Shown: positions 1 through 8,500 of the stretch, in pieces
Layout of the letters: each line of letters opens with the position of its first letter
Numbering within the stretch: position 1 is the stretch's first letter
NCBI GenBank assembly: GCA_903907885.1
Contig: CAIVPY010000145.1
Coordinates: forward strand, 1 to 11,080
DNA length: 11,080 bases
Direction of reading: 5' to 3'
DNA from: an uncultured Bacteroidota bacterium
GTDB lineage: Bacteria > Bacteroidota > Bacteroidia > UKL13-3
Translations under genes and position numbers: made by a program
The notes under the pieces: generated by a model
Told to the model about the DNA's origin: nothing
Database searches by the model: none
The model's input: only the letters and a program-made list of their open reading frames with translations

Positions 1-130
1 CTCATATTTGTGGTTTTGCCCCACCCTTCTATAGTTGCACCCATGACTACTGAATCAACTGGCAAAGGCCAAAGCCCATTAGGCACAAAGCCAATAGAAA
101 TATAGATTTTTTGAATGTATTAGGCGACAT
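1..130 (-). pseudogene. Start of a secreted-protein gene, frame broken after 27 codons
   Basis: From ATG 128-130, 27 codons read as a clear signal peptide (MSPNTFKKSIFLLALCLMG, then FGLCQ), followed by a stop at 49-47. A different frame is open to the left window edge and reads VDSVVMGATIEGWGKTTNM. Inserting a single base near position 63 would join the two into one protein of normal signal-peptide-plus-mature form. The promoter at 148-182 supports a real start. Possible explanations: frameshifted pseudogene, sequencing or assembly error, or a short leader ORF. Only 130 nt are visible, so the family cannot be told. Confidence 0.4.
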
Positions 131-310
131 AGTATAATTTATTGCAAAGCAAGAATAAGGTAATTTTGAAAGAAAGTCTAATGGTGAAATTTTAAAGAGA
201 ATCCTAAAGAGTTTACAACATCAAAGAACAACCTTTACAAGATAGCTTACCAAAAAATGCTTTACGATTTAGAAAGACATTTTGTTTAAAAATCCTTATC
301 TAGCGATGTT
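131..310. other. Intergenic region, 180 bp
   Basis: A/T-rich spacer between the 845-residue cargo stop and the start at 130. Besides the promoter at 148-182, I see no open frame worth calling and no GC-rich hairpin, so the cargo gene has no recognisable intrinsic terminator here. The 116-bp spacer at 2849-2964 is similar: a promoter but no clear terminator for the OmpA-like gene. Confidence 0.6.
148..182 (-). promoter_or_regulatory. Duplicate promoter element ahead of the broken gene
   Basis: The minus-strand sequence has TATTCTTG at 157-150 and TTAG at 181-178 with a 20-bp spacer, matching the element at 2864-2898 at 31 of 35 positions. It lies 18 nt upstream of the ATG at 130, the other copy 16 nt upstream of its ATG. 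Matched position and spacing argue that the ATG at 130 is or was a true gene start. Confidence 0.6.
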
Positions 311-2848
311 TTATTCTTTAATTATTTTAATCCTTGTATGATACTCATCGCTTATACTTAAAATGTATATTCCATTCTTCATTGCAGTAAAATCAAGTAA
401 TGTGTTATTCGTATTTATATTTCCACTCATTACTTCAGATCCAACAATATCTGTTACATAATAATTTACCCCTGATTTTGAATAGTCGTTTACAATTGTT
501 AAAGTATTTGATATTGGGTTTGGAAAAACAGAAAAAGATTGACTAACTAATTCATTATTACCTAGAAAATAAATTGCCACAATACTTGACGTATCAAGGC
601 ATCCTCTTTCGGATACAATACATCTAAAAGCTTCTGTATTGTTCATTAATGGGTAAACATTTGATACAATTAACGAATCATCTTGAACACCTTTAATATT
701 AGGAGAAACATTTAGATTGCTAAAAACATCTGAGTAAATGCCACCTATTTGCCATTGAAAAGTAGAAGAGTGACTATATGGAGATACAACATAAATGATA
801 CTATCTCCAGGCTTTATTGATTTGTTGACGGGTTGAGATTTTATCAACTTGTCACACTTTACCAAAAGGGAAACCGTATCGCTTATTAATGAACAATTGT
901 CTAATGTTGAAACGCATCTGAATACAGAATTATTTTGATTCAACATAGCTTTTCTAATTATAAAACTATCATTCTTTGAACCGACACTATTGCTATCATC
1001 AATTAAATTCACAAAAGCCATATCTGACCTTTTTTGCCATTGCTTTTCAACTATATTATTATTTAACTGAATGAAAAATACGGCTGGTTTATCAATGCTT
1101 GTTATTTGAGTGCTTGGTTGTTTCAAGATAATGAAATTGCAATTTACTTTTAAAGTTACAGTATCAGTAAATGTTGAACATCCATTATCATTAATCACGC
1201 ATCTAAATTTATAATTGTCCAAGTTTTGGCTGGCATTAATTATTTTAAAACTATCTGTGTTAGCACCTACAAATTGACCATTATTATTTATATTAGCAAA
1301 TCCCATTTTTGTTAAATATTGCCACTGAAATGTAGAAGTTGCACTTGAAGAAACAGTATTGAAAAAAGTATTTATACCTGCTTTAATCGTGTTATTGATT
1401 GGTTGTTTTGCAACATGTAAATTACAATCAGAAAATTTCGCAATAAAGACATCTTCAACACCAATAACATTTAAAAAAAATTTATTTGGTATTGAATCAA
1501 AGTCTGGTCTTGTGCTGGCAATATATCCTGTGATAACCACTGAATTATTATTATTAATTGTAATATCATTACCCATATCAGTTCCATATCCTCCCATTTT
1601 TATCATATTAACAAACTGACCGTTAGATGTAAGTTTTAATAAAAAAATGTCAGATCCATTGGTGTTTGATGTATAATTTACAATACCAATACCTGGATCG
1701 AAATCAACAACGTCTCCAAACGAACCAATGGTGTAAATATTTCCCAAATTATCCAAATTTATAGATAGAGCATATTCACTCAATGTGCCACCAAAAACAT
1801 CAACCCAAACATAGTTGCCATTTAAGCTGAGTTTTAAAATAAAAAAATCTGTATAACCTAATGACACAAAAGTATCGTTTGGATTATTTGGATTGAAATA
1901 AACCTTATTTCTAAAAGTACCTATTGAATAAACATTATTTGAATCGTCAACAGAAATAGATGAAGTTTGACCAGCGGTGCCTTTAACCCACAATAAATTT
2001 CCATTATTGTTTAATTTTAAGATATAACTAGTATTTGCAGCCGTTCTAATTAAATTATAAACTGTAGTGTCTGGGTCAAAATCAGAGGTGGTATCAAAAG
2101 TGCCCGTTGTATAAATATTTCCTGATGTGTCAAGACACATTCCATAACTGTTACCAATACCTATTTTTTTTGCAAAAATAAAATCACCTTGATGATTTAG
2201 TTTTAAAATAAACAATGTGCTTGAATTATTAGTAGGTTGCATGTTGTACACTCCTATACCAGGGTCAAAATCGGTAGTGATCAAAAAACTTCCTGAAATA
2301 ATAACATCACCATTTTTATCTATGACTAATGATGTGTGCGAATATGTGTTACCTACAGGAATATTTTTCGCCCAATTGAATTCCCCGTTTGAATTAAATT
2401 TTAAAACAAAAATATTCGTACCAACAGCAGATAAAATATTAATATCAGTTCCAGGATTGAAATCAACAGTGTCTTGAAAAGTACCAGAAATATAAACATT
2501 TCCTGAGTCATCTGTAGTAACACAATGAGGGGTTTCGTTTCTTTTTCCACCAATACCTTTCGCCCAAATGAAATTGCCATAAGTATTACTTTTTAAAATA
2601 AAAAAATCGTCACCACCATGGTTTATGAGAGTACAAGTATCAATCCCTGAGTTGATATCAAAACTATTGTTATAAGTTCCTACAGAAAAACTATTGTTAT
2701 ACTTGTCGTTTGTTATTGAATTCCCAACTGTGTAACCAAGGTTCTTGCCCATATTTTGAGCCCATTGGATGCTTTGAGAGTATAGTGAAAATGTGAAGAG
2801 AAATAAATATACAAAATAAAAAAAATGCTTTCGATATTGAAGTTTCAT
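311..2848 (-). CDS. T9SS type A cargo: seven-repeat propeller, three Ig-like domains, secretion tail
   Basis: An 845-residue protein. Residues 1-24 are a signal peptide (long hydrophobic FFYFVYLFLFTF, then SLYSQ). Residues 27-474 hold seven repeats of ~60 residues built on a GN(V/I)YxxGTF strand, a DFDPG-type turn and an FILKL-x-x-x-GNFxWAK strand pair (variants SFDINSG, DFNPG, DFDPG, DFDPD, YFNPN, DFDPG, DFDS). This SBBP/delta-60-like pattern probably folds as a seven-bladed beta propeller. Residues about 476-569, 570-664 and 665-762 are three Ig-like domains, each with (F/K)QWQ and a conserved FRC(V/I) followed by a second Cys 7 residues later, likely a disulfide. Residues 773-845 are a type A tail (FSVFPNPISNTLTI, then NGIYILSI, then IKIIKE). 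The product is probably a surface or released binding protein with no catalytic motif seen. It has its own promoter at 2864-2898. It is visibly more A/T- and Asn-rich than the four genes upstream. Confidence 0.93.
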   Translation of the reverse strand: MKLQYRKHFFYFVYLFLFTFSLYSQSIQWAQNMGKNLGYTVGNSITNDKYNNSFSVGTYNNSFDINSGIDTCTLINHGGDDFFILKSNTYGNFIWAKGIGGKRNETPHCVTTDDSGNVYISGTFQDTVDFNPGTDINILSAVGTNIFVLKFNSNGEFNWAKNIPVGNTYSHTSLVIDKNGDVIISGSFLITTDFDPGIGVYNMQPTNNSSTLFILKLNHQGDFIFAKKIGIGNSYGMCLDTSGNIYTTGTFDTTSDFDPDTTVYNLIRTAANTSYILKLNNNGNLLWVKGTAGQTSSISVDDSNNVYSIGTFRNKVYFNPNNPNDTFVSLGYTDFFILKLSLNGNYVWVDVFGGTLSEYALSINLDNLGNIYTIGSFGDVVDFDPGIGIVNYTSNTNGSDIFLLKLTSNGQFVNMIKMGGYGTDMGNDITINNNNSVVITGYIASTRPDFDSIPNKFFLNVIGVEDVFIAKFSDCNLHVAKQPINNTIKAGINTFFNTVSSSATSTFQWQYLTKMGFANINNNGQFVGANTDSFKIINASQNLDNYKFRCVINDNGCSTFTDTVTLKVNCNFIILKQPSTQITSIDKPAVFFIQLNNNIVEKQWQKRSDMAFVNLIDDSNSVGSKNDSFIIRKAMLNQNNSVFRCVSTLDNCSLISDTVSLLVKCDKLIKSQPVNKSIKPGDSIIYVVSPYSHSSTFQWQIGGIYSDVFSNLNVSPNIKGVQDDSLIVSNVYPLMNNTEAFRCIVSERGCLDTSSIVAIYFLGNNELVSQSFSVFPNPISNTLTIVNDYSKSGVNYYVTDIVGSEVMSGNINTNNTLLDFTAMKNGIYILSISDEYHTRIKIIKE

Positions 2849-2863
2849 ATTTAGTTTATTTAT

Positions 2864-2898
2864 AGCAAGAATAAGATAATTTTGATTGAAAGACTAAT
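2864..2898 (-). promoter_or_regulatory. Promoter of the propeller/Ig cargo gene
   Basis: On the minus strand this holds TATTCTTG (2873-2866), one mismatch from the Bacteroidota -7 consensus TAnnTTTG, and TTAG (2897-2894), near the -33 TTTG, with a 20-bp spacer. Box to ATG is 17 nt, giving a very short A/T-rich leader, which is normal in this phylum. The same 35-bp element recurs at 148-182 with 4 mismatches, the same spacer and nearly the same distance to a start codon, which supports function. Confidence 0.6.
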
Positions 2899-2964
2899 TC
2901 ACTATAAGTACCTAAATTTATTGTAAAATAGAACAGAATTAAAAGAAAATAAACAGTATATAAG

Positions 2965-3621
2965 CTAGTAACGTATCTCTACCCTTCGGCATTCTTTGGC
3001 AGAAAGTTTTTCATTCTCATCTGCCATTTTTCCCCTTGAGTATATTCTCATGTTTTGAATCAAAAAACCCAAAGAAGTTAGTTCATCCTGCACAGCTTTG
3101 GCCCTTTGTTTTGATAGGTTTTGGTTGTATTCATTGTTACCAATCCAATCGGTATAAGCCACCAATTGCAGAATTTTATTTCCATGTTCTTGTACTATTT
3201 TTTTAACTGTAGCTTTGTTTTCAGCAGACAAAGAATAGCTTCCCATATCAAAATATAGCACAGCCAATACATTGTCAAACTTAGTTGTTACCACCTCTGG
3301 TGTTTCAGGCTTCTTCTCTTCCAAAGCCTTCAAACGTGCTTTTAAGTCGGCTATCTCCAATTGTTGCATGGCCAATTGAGCTTTTACTGAATCAGCAAAG
3401 TGTGACCATTTTTTGTTCAACTCTTGTATCATGCGCGACTCGTTTGATGCTGTTTTATCGCTAAGGTAGGAGTTGATTTTTTCGTTCATCTCCATCATCT
3501 CTTGCTTCACAGCATCGCGCTCAGCTTTGGCACTGTCTTGTTGCCCATAGGATGTATACGATATCTCTAAAAGCAAAAAGAATAAGGCAAATAATTTTAG
3601 TCTAGTCATTGTATTTAGCAA
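2965..3621 (-). CDS. OmpA-like peptidoglycan-binding protein with coiled-coil stalk
   Basis: A 218-residue protein. Residues 1-26 are a signal peptide (hydrophobic FALFFLLLEI, ending SYG before QQ; no lipobox Cys). Residues about 31-104 are a charged coiled coil (KQEMMEMNEKIN, then LEIADLKARLKALEEKK). Residues about 115-218 are an OmpA C-terminal domain: VLYFDMGSYSL, then TDWIG with D158, then LSKQRAKAV with R173. The 15-residue spacing of this Asp/Arg pair matches the diaminopimelate-binding pair in OmpA-type domains. There is no beta barrel, so it is probably a periplasmic tether rather than a porin. The start is ambiguous: ATG at 3621 overlaps PorP by 20 nt, whereas ATG at 3609 overlaps by 8 nt and still gives a full signal peptide; the shorter form is as likely. 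Overlap with the PorP gene indicates translational coupling. Confidence 0.93.
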   Translation of the reverse strand: MLNTMTRLKLFALFFLLLEISYTSYGQQDSAKAERDAVKQEMMEMNEKINSYLSDKTASNESRMIQELNKKWSHFADSVKAQLAMQQLEIADLKARLKALEEKKPETPEVVTTKFDNVLAVLYFDMGSYSLSAENKATVKKIVQEHGNKILQLVAYTDWIGNNEYNQNLSKQRAKAVQDELTSLGFLIQNMRIYSRGKMADENEKLSAKECRRVEIRY

Positions 3622-4726
3622 TTACTGATTCAATGGTACTTTGTAAAGTTTTAATTTTTTGAATTTGCTCTTGGTTGGTAATTTTATACCTGCCCAATAC
3701 TTTTACTAAATCTTTGTTCAACTTGCTAGCTTCTTTTTTCATATTCACCAATCCTGGATTGGTTTTCTCAATACTCATTAAGCCATTCAGTCTTTCATTC
3801 AATTTGTCTATTTCATCTTGAATAACTTCATCACTCACCACTTCGTTTTTTGAAGTAGGTTTTGGTTTATTAAATCCAAAAGAAATGGCTATTTCATTTT
3901 CAGCTGGAGCCAATGCATTGATACCTGAAGTATAATTGTAATACGCATAGCTGATTGCAAATGACTTAAAGTTTAAACCCGCTGCACCTATGATAGAACC
4001 ATTGCTGCGGTAACCTGCAGTTAATGATACCATATCTTTCCATGAACCTTGTAATAAGGCATCAACCATATTTGGGCTTGTGTTTAATTTATAAAAGTTA
4101 ACAATCGGTTTTAGTTTGCATTGTTTTTCTGTACCGCTATAAAAGCTGTAAGCAGCATTCACAATCATCATATCATTTAAGGGTCTATCGCCTGTCATAA
4201 GTGAAGGAAATGAAAGACCTAAATCAACTTTCTTATCATACTTGTAGTGTAAACCTACTCCACTTGAGAAAAGAATTTTATTCAAATCTTTGGTGTTTAA
4301 GGCTGGGTCGCTCATATCCACTTGGCGATTTAACAATTCAGTTTTTAAGTTAGTTTGAGTAAAACCAAGCGACAAACCAAGGCTAAGACTGTTTTTGTTA
4401 TTCAGTTTTACTTGTTTACTATAGGCACCTTCCACATTAATGGTTTGGAAAACACCTACCGAACTTGATAATACTTTAGCTCCAATACCCATGGTATTTT
4501 TAATAGGTGCATGGATACCAAAATTATATGAACGTCCTGATCCATCTATGCCACCCACGATACCGCGTGTGTTAAAAATAGCGTAGATATTATCATTAGA
4601 GCCCGCTAAAGATGGATTATAAATAAAAGGATTCAATAGATTGGTATATACACTGCTTCTCTCTTGGGCACGAACCGTAGTTGCCACAACAAGTAAAATT
4701 AAAACAAGTTTGCTTATATTTTTCAT
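3602..4726 (-). CDS. PorP/SprF-family outer-membrane protein with helical C-terminal extension
   Basis: A 374-residue protein. Residues 1-20 are a signal peptide (ending VRA before QE). Residues about 22-286 form the PorP/SprF barrel, with the family's hallmark start LLNPFIYNPSLAGSNDN, an IKNTMGIGAKV strand and repeated beta strands ending ENEIAISFGF. Members associate with T9SS; SprF of Flavobacterium johnsoniae is needed for export of the type B adhesin SprB. Residues 287-374 are an added Lys/Glu-rich helical segment (VIQDEIDKLNERLNGL, then EASKLNKDL and IKTLQSTIESVI) that I would not expect in a usual ~300-residue member; it probably lies in the periplasm. The gene starts 27 nt after the type B protein and overlaps the OmpA-like gene, so the three are probably co-transcribed. 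Its likely job is exporting or anchoring the neighbouring type B protein. Confidence 0.92.
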   Translation of the reverse strand: MKNISKLVLILLVVATTVRAQERSSVYTNLLNPFIYNPSLAGSNDNIYAIFNTRGIVGGIDGSGRSYNFGIHAPIKNTMGIGAKVLSSSVGVFQTINVEGAYSKQVKLNNKNSLSLGLSLGFTQTNLKTELLNRQVDMSDPALNTKDLNKILFSSGVGLHYKYDKKVDLGLSFPSLMTGDRPLNDMMIVNAAYSFYSGTEKQCKLKPIVNFYKLNTSPNMVDALLQGSWKDMVSLTAGYRSNGSIIGAAGLNFKSFAISYAYYNYTSGINALAPAENEIAISFGFNKPKPTSKNEVVSDEVIQDEIDKLNERLNGLMSIEKTNPGLVNMKKEASKLNKDLVKVLGRYKITNQEQIQKIKTLQSTIESVIAKYND

Positions 4727-4753
4727 GATTATTTTTTATTAGGGATGTGACAA

Positions 4754-5467
4754 TTAGTTAGGTTTAACAACATTTAAAATGCCTTTGTATTCTTTGCCTG
4801 TGGCATCATTTTTAAACGTGTAGTAGTAGGCACCTGTTGGTACGGTTTTACCATCATAAGTAGCGGCCCAATCATTTTTGTACTCACGGGCTATTTTGTA
4901 TACTTCAAGTCCAAACTCGTTATATACAGTTAGTGCAAAGTCTTTATACGAGTCTACATCATCAATCCAAAACACATCGTTTTTACCATCTGCATTTGGT
5001 GAAATAAAATTGCTTGCAGGCAATACATCTTTTGTAAAATAGCATGGGTATTTGCCATATACAACAAAGGGTGAACTGGCTGTTCCATAAGCGGCATTTT
5101 GTTGAAACAACACGGTAACTTTAGCATCGTACAAGCTATCATTAGCCACGTTATAAATTTTAAAAGTTAAGGTATCACCTTTTGTGCTGTTGCTGTATAT
5201 GAACAACGAGGCAAGGTATTTTCCATTAACCACTTGGCTAGTAAGAGCTGTTCCTCTGCATTCGCTGCCTTTAAAAACACCAATGCGGTTGCTTGGACTC
5301 AAAAGTTCAGCACAGTCGATATTTACCACGGCCAACATGGTCATGTTGTATTGGAAACTTGGTGGGTTAACAGTCCAATTTGGCTCAGCGGCCGAAGCCT
5401 TGTTGATACCCAATAGGCATAGGGCCACAAGTACCAGAATTGTTTTCAATTGTTTAATTGTATTCAT
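4754..5467 (-). CDS. Small secreted protein: shared module plus T9SS type B tail
   Basis: A 237-residue protein. Residues 1-26 form a Sec signal peptide ending ASA. Residues 30-137 are a third copy of the module found twice in the giant protein upstream (WTVNPPSFQYNMTM, IGVFKGSECRG, LTFKIYN, ASSPFVV). Residues 153-237 are a gliding-motility/CHU_C-type C-terminal domain (type B T9SS signal, TIGR04131-like): FISPNADGKNDVF, then LTVYNEFGLEVYK, W, G, TGAYYYTF and a final KGILNVVKPN. Known of the family: type B tails support T9SS export and often depend on a co-encoded PorP/SprF protein, which is exactly the next gene, 27 nt downstream. Inference: its module may let it pair with or anchor the giant protein. 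It is unusually short for a type B cargo, many of which are very large adhesins. The ATG at 5467 directly precedes a good signal peptide. Confidence 0.93.
   Translation of the reverse strand: MNTIKQLKTILVLVALCLLGINKASAAEPNWTVNPPSFQYNMTMLAVVNIDCAELLSPSNRIGVFKGSECRGTALTSQVVNGKYLASLFIYSNSTKGDTLTFKIYNVANDSLYDAKVTVLFQQNAAYGTASSPFVVYGKYPCYFTKDVLPASNFISPNADGKNDVFWIDDVDSYKDFALTVYNEFGLEVYKIAREYKNDWAATYDGKTVPTGAYYYTFKNDATGKEYKGILNVVKPN
5057..5380 (-). repeat. ~105-residue shared module, copy 3 (small type B protein)
   Basis: A 108-residue copy comprising almost all of the mature, non-tail part of the small secreted protein. It keeps the W-x-V-N start, the NMTM strand, the G-V-F-x-x-x-ECRG core, the YLASLFIYSN strand and a closing SSPFVVYG strand. 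The order and spacing match the copies at 6747-7067 and 5847-6158, while identity is modest, implying a duplication that predates recent divergence. Confidence 0.78.
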
Positions 5468-5493
5468 GTTGCTTTGATTTAATTTTTTAATTT

Positions 5494-5542
5494 AAAAAAA
5501 ATAACCCACCCCTACCCCCTCCGAGGAGGGGAATAAGGGTGG
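5494..5542 (-). terminator. Double-stem GC-rich hairpin with T tract; REP-like palindrome
   Basis: Read on the minus strand just after the giant gene's stop, an outer 6-bp stem (5542-5537 with 5511-5506) encloses an inner 7-bp stem of CCCCTCC with GGAGGGG (5531-5525 with 5522-5516) around a tiny loop, and is followed by TTA and eight consecutive T (5501-5494). That fits an intrinsic terminator. The C/G-rich arms stand out sharply in this A/T-rich region and resemble the dispersed CCCCTCC/GGAGGGG palindromes I associate with Bacteroidota intergenic regions. If it acts as a terminator, the downstream genes need readthrough or their own promoter; I see no clear one in 5468-5493. Confidence 0.7.
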
Positions 5543-5549
5543 CTTTATC

Positions 5550-8500
5550 TTATAATTTAACTACTTTATGTCTTACTGTGTTACCTGAACTAATTATTTC
5601 TAAAATGTAAACACCAGCAGGTAGGTTAGATGCTTTCCAGCTTAACTGATGAGCACCTTTGTTAAACATTTCAGAAGGATTGATTTCAGCCACTTCCTTA
5701 CCTGATATGTCTACCATTCTCACACTTACTTTATCATTTTGTGGTAAGTTGAATTCAACCGTTAAAGATTCAGTAAATGGAACTGGATAAACCTGTGTAG
5801 TAAATGCAGCGCTTACTTTATTTTCAACACATGGTCCATTGTTGGTCAACACAAAAGGTTGAGCTATGCTACCTGCCAATCCATTTGCTTTATAACTAAT
5901 GTTTTGGTTCAAGTCATATACATTTCCTGTGCTTTCGTCTAACAATTTGAAGCTGATATTTTCATCTTCATTACCTGCAATATTCAAGAAGTAAGCTTGC
6001 TCATTGTTTTTGGTAGCTTGTGGATTTATATATCCACGTAATTCTCCATTTACAAAGGCACCTAATAAGAATCCAGATGCATTAGCCAAATTGGTACAAG
6101 CATTCACTTTTCCAATAACACTCATGTTGTTTGCAAACTTATGAGGGTTGTATGACCAATAAGCTGAACTAACTGCATTGTCTTCAATGGCTTTTTTGCC
6201 AAACATCGCAGAGCGTGGGTAATTGAAACTACCATTGGTAGAAGATTTGTATAGGTAACCTGCATTAGGTTTCAATGCGGTTAAACTACCCACCCAACCT
6301 AATACTGTATCATACACTGCAAAATTGGTTTGACCTTTTATCAAATCATTTTGTGATGCATTCAAGTCAGCCAAAGCTTCACTTACACTCATGTTACGTT
6401 GAGAAACAAATCCAAGGTAATTCCAACCTTGACTGTAGTTAAGAGTGCGCAATGTTGGATTGGCTTCAACACCTCTAAGTTCAAGGGTGTCTTGTTCGCC
6501 TAAATAGAATAGGTATGAGTTCTCTGGTTTAATACCTGCATTGATATTTGCCAAATTACCCGACCATCCGTTGGCTGTATCAAATATGGCCATCTCGGTA
6601 TTGTTCTTGATTTGGTTGCCAGCAAGTGGCTTGATACTGCTAAACAATTGGTTCAGATTAGAAGAGTCTTTCATTAATAAATTGAATGAAACCCAATTCC
6701 AACCTTGGTTCAACACAATTCTCTCAGACACTTTATCAAGTGCATTGAAAATTTGAGGAGAAGCCACACTACCAACTAAAGTATTTGAAACATAGTTTAA
6801 TGATGGATCTACTTCAACATGTGTTTTACCTGTTGCCGAATTCCAAATTCTAAATTCCAATTGCTCGTTATCATTGTTGCCATATACATCCATAAACACT
6901 AGGTATTTATCCAATTGCTCATAGTATTGAACTTTGCCAACACCTCTGCACTCATTGTTTACAAAGGCACCAAGCATATCATCAGTATTAGCTGAAATCA
7001 CATTGTTAATTCTAACCTGACCCACAATACTCATAGATTTTGAGAAATTGCTTGTATTAACCGACCAAGATGGAGCAACAGCATATACGTTAAGTTTTAA
7101 TAATAATTTATCCGCAAAACCGAAGTCCGTATTTAATGTTAAATCTTGCTCATACTTACCAATGTTAATGGTAGGATCAACCGTAAATGTAATAACAACA
7201 CTGCTACTAGGATTGATAGTCGAAGTAGTTACTGAAGCTTTTAACCATGATGGCAAATTGCCAATGGTAAACTCTTTAAGCGCTCCACCTGAATTGATAA
7301 TTGTAGCTTGGAATGTTAACGGAGCTCCGGTTTCTTTATTGAAAACACGAGAATCATCTTGCCATTTCACTTGGTTTCTATCCACATAAGCAATCCAAGT
7401 TTTTGGTGATTGCATCACATTACCATTTTTATCATTGATACCTTTTACAGTTATGTCTAGTGTAACGTTTTCGATAAATTCATTGGCAGTTGTTGGAGTT
7501 ATAATAATCTTATCGCCATTCACACCATAAGTAAAATTAATACTTTGAGCAGCTCTAGGTAATTTTAGTGTTGGCGACAAATTGCTACTTGCTGCATTAC
7601 CAAATGATGTAAATTTCCTTGTAGGAGATGTAACATCTCTATCAGTTGGATTCAGTATTGGGAAACCTAATACTTCTTGGTAACTTTCAAAAGGTACATA
7701 CAATACCAAACCTGATTCATCACCATTCAGTCTATTGTTTTTATCACGCTTAATTTGTTCAATCAATCGTGAACTATTCCAAAAACGTAAATCATCCAAT
7801 TGACCATTGAAGTGATTGCTTGTACTATCAAATTGAACGTTACCAATATTATTCCAACCTTTAGCACCAAACCAAAGTTTAGCACCACCCCACTGTTCGA
7901 TACTACCTGATTGCATTGAGTTTTGCAAATTGGCATCTACATAGCAAGACAAGCTACTATTTCTTCTTAATACTAAGGCTAAATGATGCCAGTTTCCATC
8001 GAAATAGTTGGTATTGGTAGCTAAGAAATTAATACCATTGTGTTTAACCATTATGCGGCCAATAGAATCTGTTTCAATACTCCATTTAAGAGCTGCATTG
8101 GTGGCATTAGCTTCGCCTGTACCATTAGATAAAAGACCTACTCTGTTTCCATTATTTCCTTTGAACCAAAACTCTAATGTAAAGTCCATTTCTTTTGAAA
8201 TACCGAAATGAGTAGTTGGAACAGTTATATAATCTCCATTTCCATCAAAAGTATATGATTTACCCATTGGTGATAAGAACCATTGTGCATTGATGATAGT
8301 TGCATTACGAGAACGAGCATAATCTTTAACTGTATTGCCAGTTGCTTCGTCCATTCTCCAATTAGCAACCAATCCAGCGTCAGTTCCATTCAACAATTTA
8401 GATTTGGTTTGGTTAGCATCCGTTAATGTGCGAGCCAACGACCATAATCTAACTTCATACAAATTACCTTTAGCAAATTTTGGAGCTCCAAAAGAAGCTT

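Noticed and set aside
1..60. Possible trypsin-like (S1) protease fragment from the GWGKT motif at the left edge
   Set aside because: Only about 20 residues are visible, no catalytic His, Asp or Ser motif can be seen, and the signal peptide lies too close upstream for the position of that motif in S1 proteases.
199..310. Intrinsic terminator after the 845-residue cargo gene
   Set aside because: Only 3- to 4-bp A/T-rich complementarities are present and none is followed by a T tract on the minus strand.
1430..2770. Direct DNA repeats of the form TTTTAAAATAAA in the cargo gene as a CRISPR or mobile repeat
   Set aside because: They are the DNA image of the FILKL strand of each propeller repeat, spaced by whole protein repeats and diverged between copies.
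4954..5142. Second minus-strand frame inside the type B gene, and a similar one at 10268-10492
   Set aside because: Each lies wholly inside a recognised coding region in another frame; the translations are Met-rich and low-complexity with no domain signal.
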